This document shows positions 11,305 through 19,685 of a DNA stretch of 64,000 bases, one piece after another. This DNA is from Sphingobium sp052327305. GTDB taxonomy: Bacteria; Pseudomonadota; Alphaproteobacteria; Sphingomonadales; Sphingomonadaceae. The position numbers were made by a program, and so were the translations under genes. The stretch spans positions 2,542,001-2,606,000 of the forward strand of contig NZ_CP182486.1 of the NCBI RefSeq assembly GCF_052327305.1, in the 5' to 3' direction. The notes under the pieces were generated by a model. It was given only the letters and a program-made list of their open reading frames with translations. It ran no database searches and was not told where the DNA came from. How positions within the stretch are numbered: position 1 is the stretch's first letter; each line of letters starts with the position of its first letter.

Positions 11305-11607
11305 ATGCAAAGCGAGAACCGCTTTTTCGACGATCTTTCGCGCATCATCAATGGAGCTGCGGGAACCATCGCGGGCATGAGCCGCGAAGTGGAATCCAAT
11401 GCGCGTGAGCGGGCGCGGGAATGGATCGGCGGACTGGATTTCGTGAGCCGCGAAGAATTTGACGCGGTCAAGGCGCTGGCCGCCAAGGCGCGTGAGGATG
11501 TCGAGCGACTAGAGGCTCGACTGGCCGCGCTCGAAACCGGCAGTCCGGCAGCGGCGCCAGCAGCCGCCAAGCCCCGTGCTCCGCGAAAGCCGCAAACCCC
11601 CGAGTGA
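11305..11607 (+). CDS. ubiK: ubiquinone biosynthesis accessory factor UbiK
   Basis: A 100-aa BMFP-type protein. The N-terminal half has two helical segments (FFDDLSRIINGAAGTIAGM; NARERAREWI), followed by FVSREEFDAVKALAAKAREDVERLEARL, a coiled coil that trimerises in characterised members, and an Ala/Pro/Lys tail. UbiK helps the soluble ubiquinone biosynthesis complex (with UbiJ) and binds lipid. The start at 11305 is chosen because the conserved helix begins there; an upstream in-frame ATG adds 27 unrelated residues. Confidence 0.85.
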   Translation: MQSENRFFDDLSRIINGAAGTIAGMSREVESNARERAREWIGGLDFVSREEFDAVKALAAKAREDVERLEARLAALETGSPAAAPAAAKPRAPRKPQTPE

Positions 11608-11769
11608 CAGCCGACCCCGGCGCGGTTATCCACAACTTATTCCACCATTCGTCCACAAGCTGACGAAGTTGGGACAGGTGCGCCCTGTCGCCACGCTGGT
11701 CGCGTGGAATACGGCATGCTAAAGCGCCATTGAGAAAATGCCGACCGACGGCCGGGACTTGCGGAACTG

Positions 11770-12276
11770 ATGATCGACCACGACGAATATGCCGGCAACG
11801 AGCATGAGGCGGAGCCCATCGACATGCTTGCTGCCTATTTCGAGGCGCATGAATGGCCTTTCGAGCACGTGAGCGACGACGAGATCGTCGCCAAGCATCG
11901 CGGAAGCTGGACTGAATATGAAGTGCGTGCGATCTGGCGCGACGAAGATCAGGTGCTTCAGCTCCTCGTGCTCCCGGACATTCGCGTAGCCGACGACAAG
12001 CGCACCGCAATCTGCGAGACAATCGCGCTCATCAACGAGCAGCTCTGGCTCGGTCATTTCGAGCTTTGGTCATCAAGTGGCGCGTTGCTCTTTCGCCATG
12101 GCGCCATGCTGGGCGCGAACGCGGCGTTGACGATCGACCAGGCGCAACTGCTGGTGGAAAGCGCCATCGACGAAAGTGAACGCTTCTATCCCGTGTTTCA
12201 GTTCGTGCTCTGGGGGGGCAAGACCCCCGCAGAAGCGCTGGCCGCGAGCCTCATCGAAACACATGGCGAAGCCTGA
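11770..12276 (+). CDS. YbjN domain-containing protein
   Basis: A 168-aa cytosolic protein of the YbjN fold (a relative of type III secretion chaperones). It is recognised by the pattern PIDMLAAYFEAHEWPFEHVSDDEIVAKHRG, a strand-rich middle, and the alphaproteobacterial C-terminal segment FYPVFQFVLWGGKTPAEAL. The exact role is not established; in alphaproteobacteria it is very often next to proC, as here. Its last 14 bases overlap the start of proC, which suggests translational coupling. Confidence 0.85.
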   Translation: MIDHDEYAGNEHEAEPIDMLAAYFEAHEWPFEHVSDDEIVAKHRGSWTEYEVRAIWRDEDQVLQLLVLPDIRVADDKRTAICETIALINEQLWLGHFELWSSSGALLFRHGAMLGANAALTIDQAQLLVESAIDESERFYPVFQFVLWGGKTPAEALAASLIETHGEA

Positions 12277-13123
12277 GCCGGGGTCGGTGACTGCCGCGCA
12301 GAACTGGCCTCAGGCGCTGCTGCTGGTGGGCTGCGGCAACATGGCGGGCGCCATGTTGGGGCGCTGGCTGGAATATGGTCTGCCGCCAGAGCGCGTGACT
12401 GTGGTGCGGCCGAGCGGGCGGCCAGTCGCTGACGGAGTGACCGTCATGACCACGCTGCCCGATGTGATCGCGCCTGATACGCTCGTACTTCTTGGCCATA
12501 AGCCGCAGCAACTCCCTGATATCGCGCCCCCGCTTGAGGCGCGGCTGGGGGCGGGGGCGACGATCTTCTCGATCCTCGCCGGCGTGAGCACCACGCAGCT
12601 TGCGGCGGTCATACCGCAGGCTGGTGCTCATGTGCGCGCAATGCCTAACATGCCGGTGCGGAGCGGGCACGGCGTCGTGAGCCTCTTCGTCGATCCCTCG
12701 GTGCCCGCTCATGTTCGGGACGTGGCAGACCTGCTCTGCCGTCCGCTTGGGCTGGTGGCCTGGCTCGAGGACGAAGCACTGTTCGATGCGGCGACGGCGC
12801 TGGCCGGCTGTGGTCCGGCTTATGTGTACCGGTTTATAGATGCGCTGGCGAAGGCCGGTGAGGCCGTTGGTCTCAGCGCCGAGATTGCTGCACACATGGC
12901 TCTGGCGACGGTCGAGGGTGCGGCGCTGACCGCCGCTGTCTCGAAGGATGCGCCCGGCGCGCTAGCCGACGCGGTAGCGAGCAAAGGCGGCATGACCCGC
13001 GAGGGACTGGATGTGCTCGACCGTGCGGATGGACTTGCGCCGCTCATTGAGGCGACGCTGCGTGCAGCGCGGGACCGGGGTGCGGAGCTGGCGAGGCTGG
13101 CTGCCGGACCAGGCAAGGCCTGA
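12263..13123 (+). CDS. proC: pyrroline-5-carboxylate reductase
   Basis: Last step of proline synthesis: NAD(P)H-dependent reduction of pyrroline-5-carboxylate. The 286-aa product has the N-terminal Rossmann loop VGCGNMAGAML and a C-terminal helical domain with the family signature near residues 195-260 (GCGPAYVYRFIDALAKAGEAVGLS and VASKGGMTREGLDVL). The start at 12263 lies within the end of the YbjN gene; earlier starts in this frame would overlap that gene more and add non-family sequence. Confidence 0.94.
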   Translation: MAKPEPGSVTAAQNWPQALLLVGCGNMAGAMLGRWLEYGLPPERVTVVRPSGRPVADGVTVMTTLPDVIAPDTLVLLGHKPQQLPDIAPPLEARLGAGATIFSILAGVSTTQLAAVIPQAGAHVRAMPNMPVRSGHGVVSLFVDPSVPAHVRDVADLLCRPLGLVAWLEDEALFDAATALAGCGPAYVYRFIDALAKAGEAVGLSAEIAAHMALATVEGAALTAAVSKDAPGALADAVASKGGMTREGLDVLDRADGLAPLIEATLRAARDRGAELARLAAGPGKA

Positions 13124-13280
13124 CCTGCGACCCAAGGCTGCGCGAGCCGCCGGAGAATGGATCTCGGTGCGGTTAGCGCGCGCCGTGCGACGTAAACCAC
13201 GCTGCAAACTTGCCCCCGCGCCTCGCGCCTGATAGCGGCGCGCACGAATTGCAACGCCTCGACAAAAGAGAGTCCCGCCA

Positions 13281-14501
13281 ATGTCCGATCAGATCAAACG
13301 CGTCGTCCTTGCCTATTCGGGTGGCCTCGACACGAGCGTGATCCTGAAATGGCTTCAGCAGGAGTATCAGTGCGAGGTCGTGACGTTCACGGCCGATTTG
13401 GGGCAGGGTGAGGAGCTGGAGCCGGCGCGCCAGAAAGCGCTCAATGCAGGCGTGAAGCCGGAGCATATCTTCATCGATGATCTGCGCGAGGAGTTCGTCA
13501 AGGATTTCGTTTTCCCGATGATGCGCGCAAACGCGCTTTATGAAGGGCTTTATCTGCTCGGCACCTCGATCGCGCGGCCGCTCATTTCCAAGCGTCTGAT
13601 CGAGATCGCCAAGGAAGTGGGTGCAGATGCCGTGAGCCACGGCGCGACCGGCAAGGGCAACGATCAGGTCCGCTTCGAGCTCAGCGCTTACGCGCTGAAC
13701 CCGGACATCAAGGTGATCGCCCCCTGGCGCGAATGGGATCTGACGAGCCGCACCAAGCTCATCGAGTTCGCCGAAGCGCATCAGATCATGGTGAGCAAGG
13801 ACAAGCGCGGCGAGGCGCCGTTCTCGACCGATGCGAATCTTCTCCACACGTCGTCCGAGGGGAAGGTGCTCGAAGATCCGTGGCAGGAAGTACCGGATTA
13901 TGTGTACTCGCGCACGGTCAACCCGGAGGACGCCCCCGATCAGCCGGAATATATCACGATCGATTTCGAGAAGGGTGATGGCGTTGCGCTAAATGGCGCG
14001 GCGATGAGTCCCGCCACGCTGCTTGCCGCGCTCAACGATCTTGGCCGCAAGCACGGTATCGGGCGGCTCGATCTGGTCGAGAATCGGTTCGTGGGCATGA
14101 AATCACGCGGCATGTACGAGACGCCCGGCGGCTCCATCTATCATCTCGCGCATCGCGGCATCGAATCCATCACGCTCGACCGTGGTGCCGCCCACCTCAA
14201 GGACGAGCTGGCGCCGCGCTATGCCGAGCTCATCTATAACGGCTTCTGGTTCGCGCCGGAGCGCGAGATGCTGCAGGCGGCGATCGACTACAGCCAGGCG
14301 AATGTGAGCGGCACGGTGCGTCTCAAGCTCTACAAGGGCGGCGTGTATGTCGTCGGCCGCAAGTCGCCCAATTCGCTCTACAGCGAGAAGGTCGTGACCT
14401 TCGAAGACGACGCGGGCGCCTATGACCAGCGCGACGCGGCCGGCTTCATCAAGCTGAACGCCCTGCGTCTGCGGTTGCTGGGGCAGCGCGGCGAAGGCTG
14501 A
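13281..14501 (+). CDS. argG: argininosuccinate synthase
   Basis: A 406-aa enzyme joining citrulline and aspartate with ATP in arginine synthesis. The N-terminal PP-loop is AYSGGLDTS (residues 11-19). Further signatures are SHGATGKGNDQVRFE, APWREWDL and GMYETPGGSIYHLAHRGIES. Length and motifs match the type found in most bacteria. It is monocistronic by position: 157 bases after proC, with a degenerate aldo/keto reductase gene converging from the other side only 9 bases beyond its stop. Confidence 0.96.
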   Translation: MSDQIKRVVLAYSGGLDTSVILKWLQQEYQCEVVTFTADLGQGEELEPARQKALNAGVKPEHIFIDDLREEFVKDFVFPMMRANALYEGLYLLGTSIARPLISKRLIEIAKEVGADAVSHGATGKGNDQVRFELSAYALNPDIKVIAPWREWDLTSRTKLIEFAEAHQIMVSKDKRGEAPFSTDANLLHTSSEGKVLEDPWQEVPDYVYSRTVNPEDAPDQPEYITIDFEKGDGVALNGAAMSPATLLAALNDLGRKHGIGRLDLVENRFVGMKSRGMYETPGGSIYHLAHRGIESITLDRGAAHLKDELAPRYAELIYNGFWFAPEREMLQAAIDYSQANVSGTVRLKLYKGGVYVVGRKSPNSLYSEKVVTFEDDAGAYDQRDAAGFIKLNALRLRLLGQRGEG

Positions 14502-14510
14502 TCCGGGGAG

Positions 14511-15515
14511 CTAGTCCTCCCAGCGGGAGCGGCTGGCTTCGTCAAGGACGCGATAGGCGCCCTGGACCGCGAACATCCATGCGGGATATTCTGCGCTGAG
14601 AATCACCGCGCAGGCGGCAATATTGTCGTCGAGTTGATCGATACGCTTAGCGCCCACGATCACGGTGGTGACAACCTGCTGGTGAAGCAGCCAGGCAATG
14701 GCAATCTGCGCCACCGATACCCCGCGAGTCTCCGCCATGGGCCGCATCATATCGACAATGTCGAATGCCTTGGTCTTGTCGCCCGGAGGGAAGTCGAAAT
14801 TCGCGCGGCGACCTTCTCCGCCTTCCCGGCTGTATTTGCCTGAGAGCAGCCCTCCGGCAAGCGGCGACCAGACCAAGAGGCCCAGCCCTTCCGAGCGCAT
14901 CATGGGTACCAGTTCGCGCTCAAGATCCCGCCCGGCAATGGTATAATAGGCCTGCACGGTCTCGAAGCGGGCGCGACGCTCCTCGCGAGCGATGCCCAGT
15001 GCCTTCGCGATTTACCAGGCGGCCCAGTTCGACACCCCGACATAGCGGACATGCCCTTGGCGGACGAGATCATCGAGCGCGCGGATGGTCTCCTCGATCG
15101 GTGTGACCGGATCCCAGCCGGGGATCTGATAAAGATCGATATAGTCCGTATCCAGACGGCGCAGGCTGGCCTTCACCTGATCCATGATGTGCCCGCGTGA
15201 CGCGCCCTTGTCGTTTACGCCGGGCCCCATACCGCCCATCACTTTGGTGGCGAGCACCACGTCTGAGCGCGCAAGGCCGAGATTGCGGATCGCCCGGCCT
15301 GTAATCTCCTCTGATGCGCCCTCCGAATAGACGTTCGCCGTGTCGATGAAGTTGACGCCTGCATCCACTGCGCGACGCACGATGGCGTCCGCTCCTGCCT
15401 GATCCAGTCCTGCGACATGCTGGAATCGGCCACTCTCGGGTGTCCCGAAAGTCATCGTCCCCAGGCAAAGCTCGGAGACCCGCAACCCTGTCGTGCCGAG
15501 GCGATTATAGCGCAT
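14511..15515 (-). pseudogene. aldo/keto reductase interrupted by one in-frame stop
   Basis: Read across 335 codons this is a complete NADPH-dependent aldo/keto reductase: RYNRLGTTGLRVSELCLGTMTFG at the start, DTANVYSEGASEEI (catalytic Tyr and Asp), KASLRRLDTDYIDLYQI, then TVQAYYTIAGRDLERELVP, GLLVWSPLAGGLLSGKY and a cofactor-binding VTTVIVGAKRIDQL. A single TAA (plus-strand bases 15012-15014) interrupts it after VGVSNWAAW, where relatives have Gln. The frame is intact on both sides, so one C-to-T change from CAA explains it. The 167-residue first fragment lacks the second half of the barrel. It could be a recent pseudogene or a base-call error. Confidence 0.88.
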
Positions 15516-15544
15516 GGATAAGCATCCCTGATGAAGAACGCGAG

Positions 15545-15572
15545 AAGGGAGCAGCCATCAGGCCGCTCCCTT
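15545..15572 (-). terminator. hairpin between a small membrane-protein gene and the aldo/keto reductase
   Basis: AAGGGAGC (15545-15552) pairs with GCTCCCTT (15565-15572), extended by three inner pairs after one mismatch and closed by a 4-base loop. On the minus strand it lies after the stop of the small gene ending at 15614 and before the aldo/keto reductase start, where a terminator is expected. The following T-run is short, so efficiency is uncertain. Confidence 0.5.
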
Positions 15573-15613
15573 TCATGTGCTCCTAAGCGGGCGGAGGGAC
15601 AAGAGCTCTTGGG

Positions 15614-15820
15614 CTATTGGATGGACTGATTGGTCGTGCCGCCGGGCGCAGCTGTGCCTCCATTGACCTTAGCATCCGGACCGGTCCGGTAAGAGAAGAC
15701 GGTAATCAGCGTTAGGGCGATGACCGCCAGCGCGAGGGAGATCCCTAGAACATAACGCACAATGCCCGGAGTCGAGCCGGAACGGGCTTCTTCTGACTTG
15801 ATATGCTGCTCGTTCGCCAT
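15614..15820 (-). CDS. small single-pass membrane protein, unknown function
   Basis: A 68-aa protein with a charged N-terminus (MANEQHIKSEEARSG), one hydrophobic helix at about residues 20-43 (GIVRYVLGISLALAVIALTLI) and a small Gly/Thr/Ala-rich tail. A GGAAATTC stretch precedes the ATG. I do not recognise a family. Divergent from the DUF1345 gene, with 89 bases between, and followed by a hairpin. Kept as a gene because the composition is that of a real membrane protein and nothing overlaps it convincingly. Confidence 0.6.
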   Translation of the reverse strand: MANEQHIKSEEARSGSTPGIVRYVLGISLALAVIALTLITVFSYRTGPDAKVNGGTAAPGGTTNQSIQ

Positions 15821-15909
15821 GATGAATTTCCTTCACAAAATCGCTTGTGATCCGGTTATCAACGATCCGTCCGCGCAACCGTTCCGGCGCTGCATAGGGC
15901 ACGAAAGGT

Positions 15910-16569
15910 ATGATGATGGCGAGAGGGACGGGCGGACAAAGGAAGCGGCTGCTGCCGTGGCGCTACGGTCTGTTCCTGCTGACCTTTGCCACGACCATCC
16001 CCGCCGGGGTTCTCACGGACTTTCCGAAAGGCCTGATGATCGGCTTCGATCTTGCTGCGCTGGTTTTCATGGCAAGTCTCGTGCCGCTCTTCGCTCATGA
16101 TGGTGCCCGCATCCGGGAGCAAGCGCGCGAAAATGACGCCAATCGCACGCTGATCCTGCTTATTACCGCAATCGTCAGCGCGGTAGTGCTGGTCGCGGTC
16201 GCGCTGGAACTCGGGCAGCGGCAGGCGCTGGACGCCCTTGGCGTTACGCTTGTTCTCGGCACACTGTCGATTGCCTGGCTCTTCTCGAACCTCGTCTATA
16301 CGCTCCACTATGCTTTTCTTTTCTACGCGGAGGACAAGGACGCGAAGGGCGCCAAAGGGGACCGGGGCGGGCTCGACATCCCCAATGTCCGCGAGCCGAA
16401 CTATTGGGACTTTGCCTATTTCGCCTTCACGCTGGGGATGACCTTCCAGACAAGCGATGTCGCAGTGACTCACCGGGCGATCCGGAAGGTCGTGCTGGCG
16501 CACTGCCTCGCCGCCTTCGTCTTCAACCTCGGGATCATCGCCTTCACGATCAACATATTAGGCGGCTAG
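15910..16569 (+). CDS. DUF1345 membrane protein
   Basis: A 219-aa integral membrane protein with about five or six helices. It has the DUF1345 hallmarks: NYWDFAYFAFTLGMTFQTSDVAVT in the second half, then a last helix ending LGIIAFTINILGG. The function of the family is unknown. Three consecutive ATG codons lie at 15910, 15913 and 15916 after AAAGG; the third has the best spacing, so the true start may be 6 bases downstream. Confidence 0.85.
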   Translation: MMMARGTGGQRKRLLPWRYGLFLLTFATTIPAGVLTDFPKGLMIGFDLAALVFMASLVPLFAHDGARIREQARENDANRTLILLITAIVSAVVLVAVALELGQRQALDALGVTLVLGTLSIAWLFSNLVYTLHYAFLFYAEDKDAKGAKGDRGGLDIPNVREPNYWDFAYFAFTLGMTFQTSDVAVTHRAIRKVVLAHCLAAFVFNLGIIAFTINILGG

Positions 16570-16614
16570 AACGGCTCGCACTCGCATGCGGTAGTTGGGC
16601 TCTGACGACGTCCC

Positions 16615-17988
16615 TCAGTAGCTTTCCGCTGCATAAATGTGGGAGAGATCGCCCGCCCATTCGCCTCGATAGAGCTCCAGCAGTCGCTCGGCATGGGTGC
16701 GGCCGGAGGCCACCACCTCTTCCAGCGGATTGAGGAAAGCGGCTTCGCTGTCGCCGCTGCCATTGAGACGCGCTCGCCTGTTGAGGCCAGCCCGCGAAAT
16801 TGCCAACACTTCGCCAGCGATCGACTGGAGCGTCCGACCTTCGCTAATCGGAGCGGAGAGCCCGAGGCGCGGAACGGAATCGCGCAGCGTTTCGCGCTCT
16901 TCCATCGACCAGTGCTTGACCAGATCCCATGCGGCATCGAGCGCGGTATCGTCGTAAAGAAGCCCGACCCACAGAGCGGGGAGGGCACAAATCCTGTTCC
17001 AGGGGCCGCCATCGGCGCCGCGCATCTCCAGAAAGCTCTTCATCCGAACTTCCGGGAAGGCAGTCGAGAGATGATCTTCCCAGTCCGAAATGCGAGGCTT
17101 CTCGCCCGGCAGTGCAGGCAGTCGGCCGTCAAGAAAATCGCGGAAGCTCTGCCCTGCGGCATCGATATATTTGCCGTCGCGGTAGACGAAGTACATCGGC
17201 ACATCGAGCGCATAGTCCGCATAGCGCTCGTAGCCGAAGCCGTCCTCGAATACGAAGGGCAGCATGCCGGTGCGCGCGGGATCGGTGTCGGACCAGATAT
17301 GGCTGCGGAAGGAGAGATAGCCGTTCGGCTTCCCTTCCGTGAACGGCGAATTGGCGAACAGCGCCGTCGCCAGTGGCTGAAGCGCGAGCGACACGCGGAA
17401 CATCTTCGCCATGCGGGCTTCGGATGAATAGTCGAGATTGACCTGAATGGTGCAGGTCCGCAGCATCATATCCAGACCAAGCGTGCCGACGCGAGGCATG
17501 TGCCGCAGCATGATGGCATAGCGCCCCTTGGGCATGATCGGCAGTTCGGCCCGGCTCTTATCCGGCCACATGCCGAGCCCCAGGAAGCCGAGACCCAACT
17601 CGTCCCCCACGGTCTTTACCTGCCTCAGGTGCCGACCGGTTTCCGTGCAGGTCTCGTGCAGATTGTCGAGCGGCGCTCCGGAAAGCTCAAGCTGCCCAGC
17701 GGGCTCCAGGCTGATCGCACCGTCTTTGCCCGAAAGCGCGATGACATGGTCGCCCTCGATGACCGGCTCCCAGCCGAAGCGGGTCAGCCCGGCGAGCAGA
17801 TCACGGATTCCGCCCGGCTCGTCATAGGAGGGCGCACGGTGATCGGCGGTGCGATAGACGAATTTCTCGTGCTCGGTGCCGATGCGCCAGCGCTCGGCAG
17901 GCTTCTCCCCCGCAGCGAAAACGGAGATCAAGTCGGCCCGAGATTCGATCGGGGGGCTGTCGTCGTGGGTGTTGGTCTTCGTGCTCAT
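16615..17988 (-). CDS. gshA: glutamate-cysteine ligase
   Basis: A 457-aa enzyme of the plant/alphaproteobacterial GCS2 type making gamma-glutamylcysteine, the first step of glutathione synthesis. Recognised by RWRIGTEHEKFVY near the start, ISLEPAGQLELSGAP (the ATP/Glu-binding strand), MLRTCTIQVNLDY and the late GFLEMRGADGG-type motif (KSFLEMRGADGGPWN). Length matches the class. 63 bases downstream of rsmE on the same strand, so possibly co-transcribed. Confidence 0.94.
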   Translation of the reverse strand: MSTKTNTHDDSPPIESRADLISVFAAGEKPAERWRIGTEHEKFVYRTADHRAPSYDEPGGIRDLLAGLTRFGWEPVIEGDHVIALSGKDGAISLEPAGQLELSGAPLDNLHETCTETGRHLRQVKTVGDELGLGFLGLGMWPDKSRAELPIMPKGRYAIMLRHMPRVGTLGLDMMLRTCTIQVNLDYSSEARMAKMFRVSLALQPLATALFANSPFTEGKPNGYLSFRSHIWSDTDPARTGMLPFVFEDGFGYERYADYALDVPMYFVYRDGKYIDAAGQSFRDFLDGRLPALPGEKPRISDWEDHLSTAFPEVRMKSFLEMRGADGGPWNRICALPALWVGLLYDDTALDAAWDLVKHWSMEERETLRDSVPRLGLSAPISEGRTLQSIAGEVLAISRAGLNRRARLNGSGDSEAAFLNPLEEVVASGRTHAERLLELYRGEWAGDLSHIYAAESY

Positions 17989-18051
17989 GGCGCGCTTCTG
18001 CCCCTCATGCCGGGCGCCATAGGGGCTGGCAGGGCGGCTGGCAAATGCATT

Positions 18052-18828
18052 TCAATCCGCAACTTTCCCGGTTGCCCAGTCGCCATTTGCGGCCATCCAG
18101 CAGGCGGTCGCGGCGATGGCGGCGGTTTCCGCGCGCAAGATGCGGGGGCCAAGGGACACAGGCACGGCGGCGGGGCAGGCGCGAATGGCCGTCCGCTCTT
18201 CATCGGTGAAGCCGCCTTCCGGGCCCACAAGCAACGCCGCCGGGCCGGGATGGGCGGCAAAGGCCTCCCGAATCGGCGCGCCGCCGCCCTCGCTGGTCAT
18301 TTCGTCGGCGAAGAACAGGATGCGATCGTCCGCCCAGTCACGCAGCAGAGCGGGCAGATCGACCATGGGTGAGATATCCGGGATCGCCGTGCGGCCACAT
18401 TGCTCCGCGGCCTCGATCATATGGGCGCGAAGCCGATCGGCGTTCAGCTTGTCCACCACGCTGCGCCGCGTAAGGACAGGCAAGAGGCGAGCGAGGCCTA
18501 GCTCGCAGGCCTTCTCCGCAACAAGGTCGATCCGCCCCTTCTTGATTGGCGCGACGCAGAGCCAGAAATCCGGCACCGGCTCAAGCGGCCGGATTTGTTC
18601 CGCACATAGGAGAGTGAGATCCCTCTTGCGGACATTCGCGGCGGTCGCGAGCCATTCGCCCGATACTCCATCGAACAGGAGAACCGGATCGCCATCCTTA
18701 AGGCGCATGACCGAAAGGAGATAGTGGGCGGCATTGCCGTCCACCGGCACGGCGATCCCCGGTCCGATCGGCGTCTCGACGAAAAGTCGCGGTGTGGAGC
18801 GCGGCGGCCAGGCGGGGGTTGCGGGCAT
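18052..18828 (-). CDS. rsmE: 16S rRNA m3U1498 methyltransferase
   Basis: A 258-aa SPOUT methyltransferase modifying U1498 of 16S rRNA. The N-terminal PUA-like domain (~1-80) includes HYLLSVMRLKDGDPVLLFDG; the C-terminal trefoil-knot SAM site reads ALLVGPEGGFTDEE followed by VSLGPRILRAETAA. Length is typical. It heads a short minus-strand unit with gshA. Confidence 0.93.
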   Translation of the reverse strand: MPATPAWPPRSTPRLFVETPIGPGIAVPVDGNAAHYLLSVMRLKDGDPVLLFDGVSGEWLATAANVRKRDLTLLCAEQIRPLEPVPDFWLCVAPIKKGRIDLVAEKACELGLARLLPVLTRRSVVDKLNADRLRAHMIEAAEQCGRTAIPDISPMVDLPALLRDWADDRILFFADEMTSEGGGAPIREAFAAHPGPAALLVGPEGGFTDEERTAIRACPAAVPVSLGPRILRAETAAIAATACWMAANGDWATGKVAD

Positions 18829-18898
18829 GGAACGCGGTTAGCCCGGCCGGTGCCTCCCCTGCAAGATGCGCCCTGCAAAGGGAGGGTGGGCCACGAAG

Positions 18899-19360
18899 TC
18901 AGGTGCGCCGGCCGAATATCGCCGGACGGTGCGCTGTCCGCCGCAACTTTGTTGCGGAGGTGGCGAGCGCGGGCAGTGCCGACGGGGCGCCAGTAGCCGG
19001 CGCGGGGTCGAGGTGCTGCAGCGTCTCAGCGAAGCAACTGCGCAGCATGGAGACCTCGACGGCGATATCCTGTGGCGGACTCCGTTTCTCGATGCAGTCT
19101 CGCGCCGTCATCTCGATAGCTTCGGCAATCTCTCCCAGACGAACGGCGCCAAGCTGGCGCGCCTCGCCCTTGAGGGTATGTGCTGGCAGAACCATCGCGG
19201 TTGCGGATCGCACATGCATTGCATGCTCGATCGCGACGATCGCCTTTACGCCATCCTCATGGAAGTAGTGCACGATACGGGCGAAGCCCGGCCCGGTCAC
19301 GCGCCGGGCTTCTGTAAGTTCGGCTGTGTCGAAGAGGGGAAGGGTGTAGTAATGCGACAT
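18899..19360 (-). CDS. stand-alone Hpt (histidine phosphotransfer) protein
   Basis: A 153-aa protein with one Hpt domain. The phosphorylation motif is AHTLKGEARQLGA with His61, followed by a second helix LGEIAEAIEMTARDC. The N-terminal ~35 residues (YYTLPLFDTAELTEARRVTG) are family-like, and the C-terminal 35 are an Ala/Pro/Arg-rich tail. Such proteins relay phosphate between a hybrid kinase and a response regulator. No kinase or receiver gene lies nearby, so its partners are encoded elsewhere. Confidence 0.78.
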   Translation of the reverse strand: MSHYYTLPLFDTAELTEARRVTGPGFARIVHYFHEDGVKAIVAIEHAMHVRSATAMVLPAHTLKGEARQLGAVRLGEIAEAIEMTARDCIEKRSPPQDIAVEVSMLRSCFAETLQHLDPAPATGAPSALPALATSATKLRRTAHRPAIFGRRT

Positions 19361-19424
19361 TGGAAAGATCGCCTGCCAACACGCTGGGTTGTGCGGTTAT
19401 GCATCTCTCGCAGTAAAAGGCGTC

Positions 19425-19685
19425 TTAACGCGGTCGTTCCATTTCATTCGGTTGGTCATCGGTCAGATGGAAGGCGAAATGATCTTTCAGTTTTTCAGTG
19501 CGGCTCGACCAGCCGCGTGCCTGGGCAAGAGCGGGCACGTCAGTGAGGGCAACCGGATCGTCGGCAAGGAGCATGAGGGCATGAGCCTCGCGCATTGCCC
19601 GGGCTGCGCGCAGCACAGGCCATGGGCATTTTAGACCGCGCGTGTCGATGCAGACCGGTGCGGCGTCAGCCCTTCGAGCGGTCAA
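19425..19685 (-). CDS. TusA/SirA-family sulfur-carrier-like protein
   Basis: An 86-aa protein with the TusA core: DTRGLKCPWPVLRAARAMRE with the active Cys20 in a CPxP motif, then a LADDPVALTDVPALAQARGW strand-helix. TusA proteins relay persulfide sulfur for tRNA thiolation or other sulfur transfer. The start is TTG at 19685, inside the last 20 bases of der, which implies coupling to der; no downstream ATG would keep the first strand. Confidence 0.8.
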   Translation of the reverse strand: MTARRADAAPVCIDTRGLKCPWPVLRAARAMREAHALMLLADDPVALTDVPALAQARGWSSRTEKLKDHFAFHLTDDQPNEMERPR

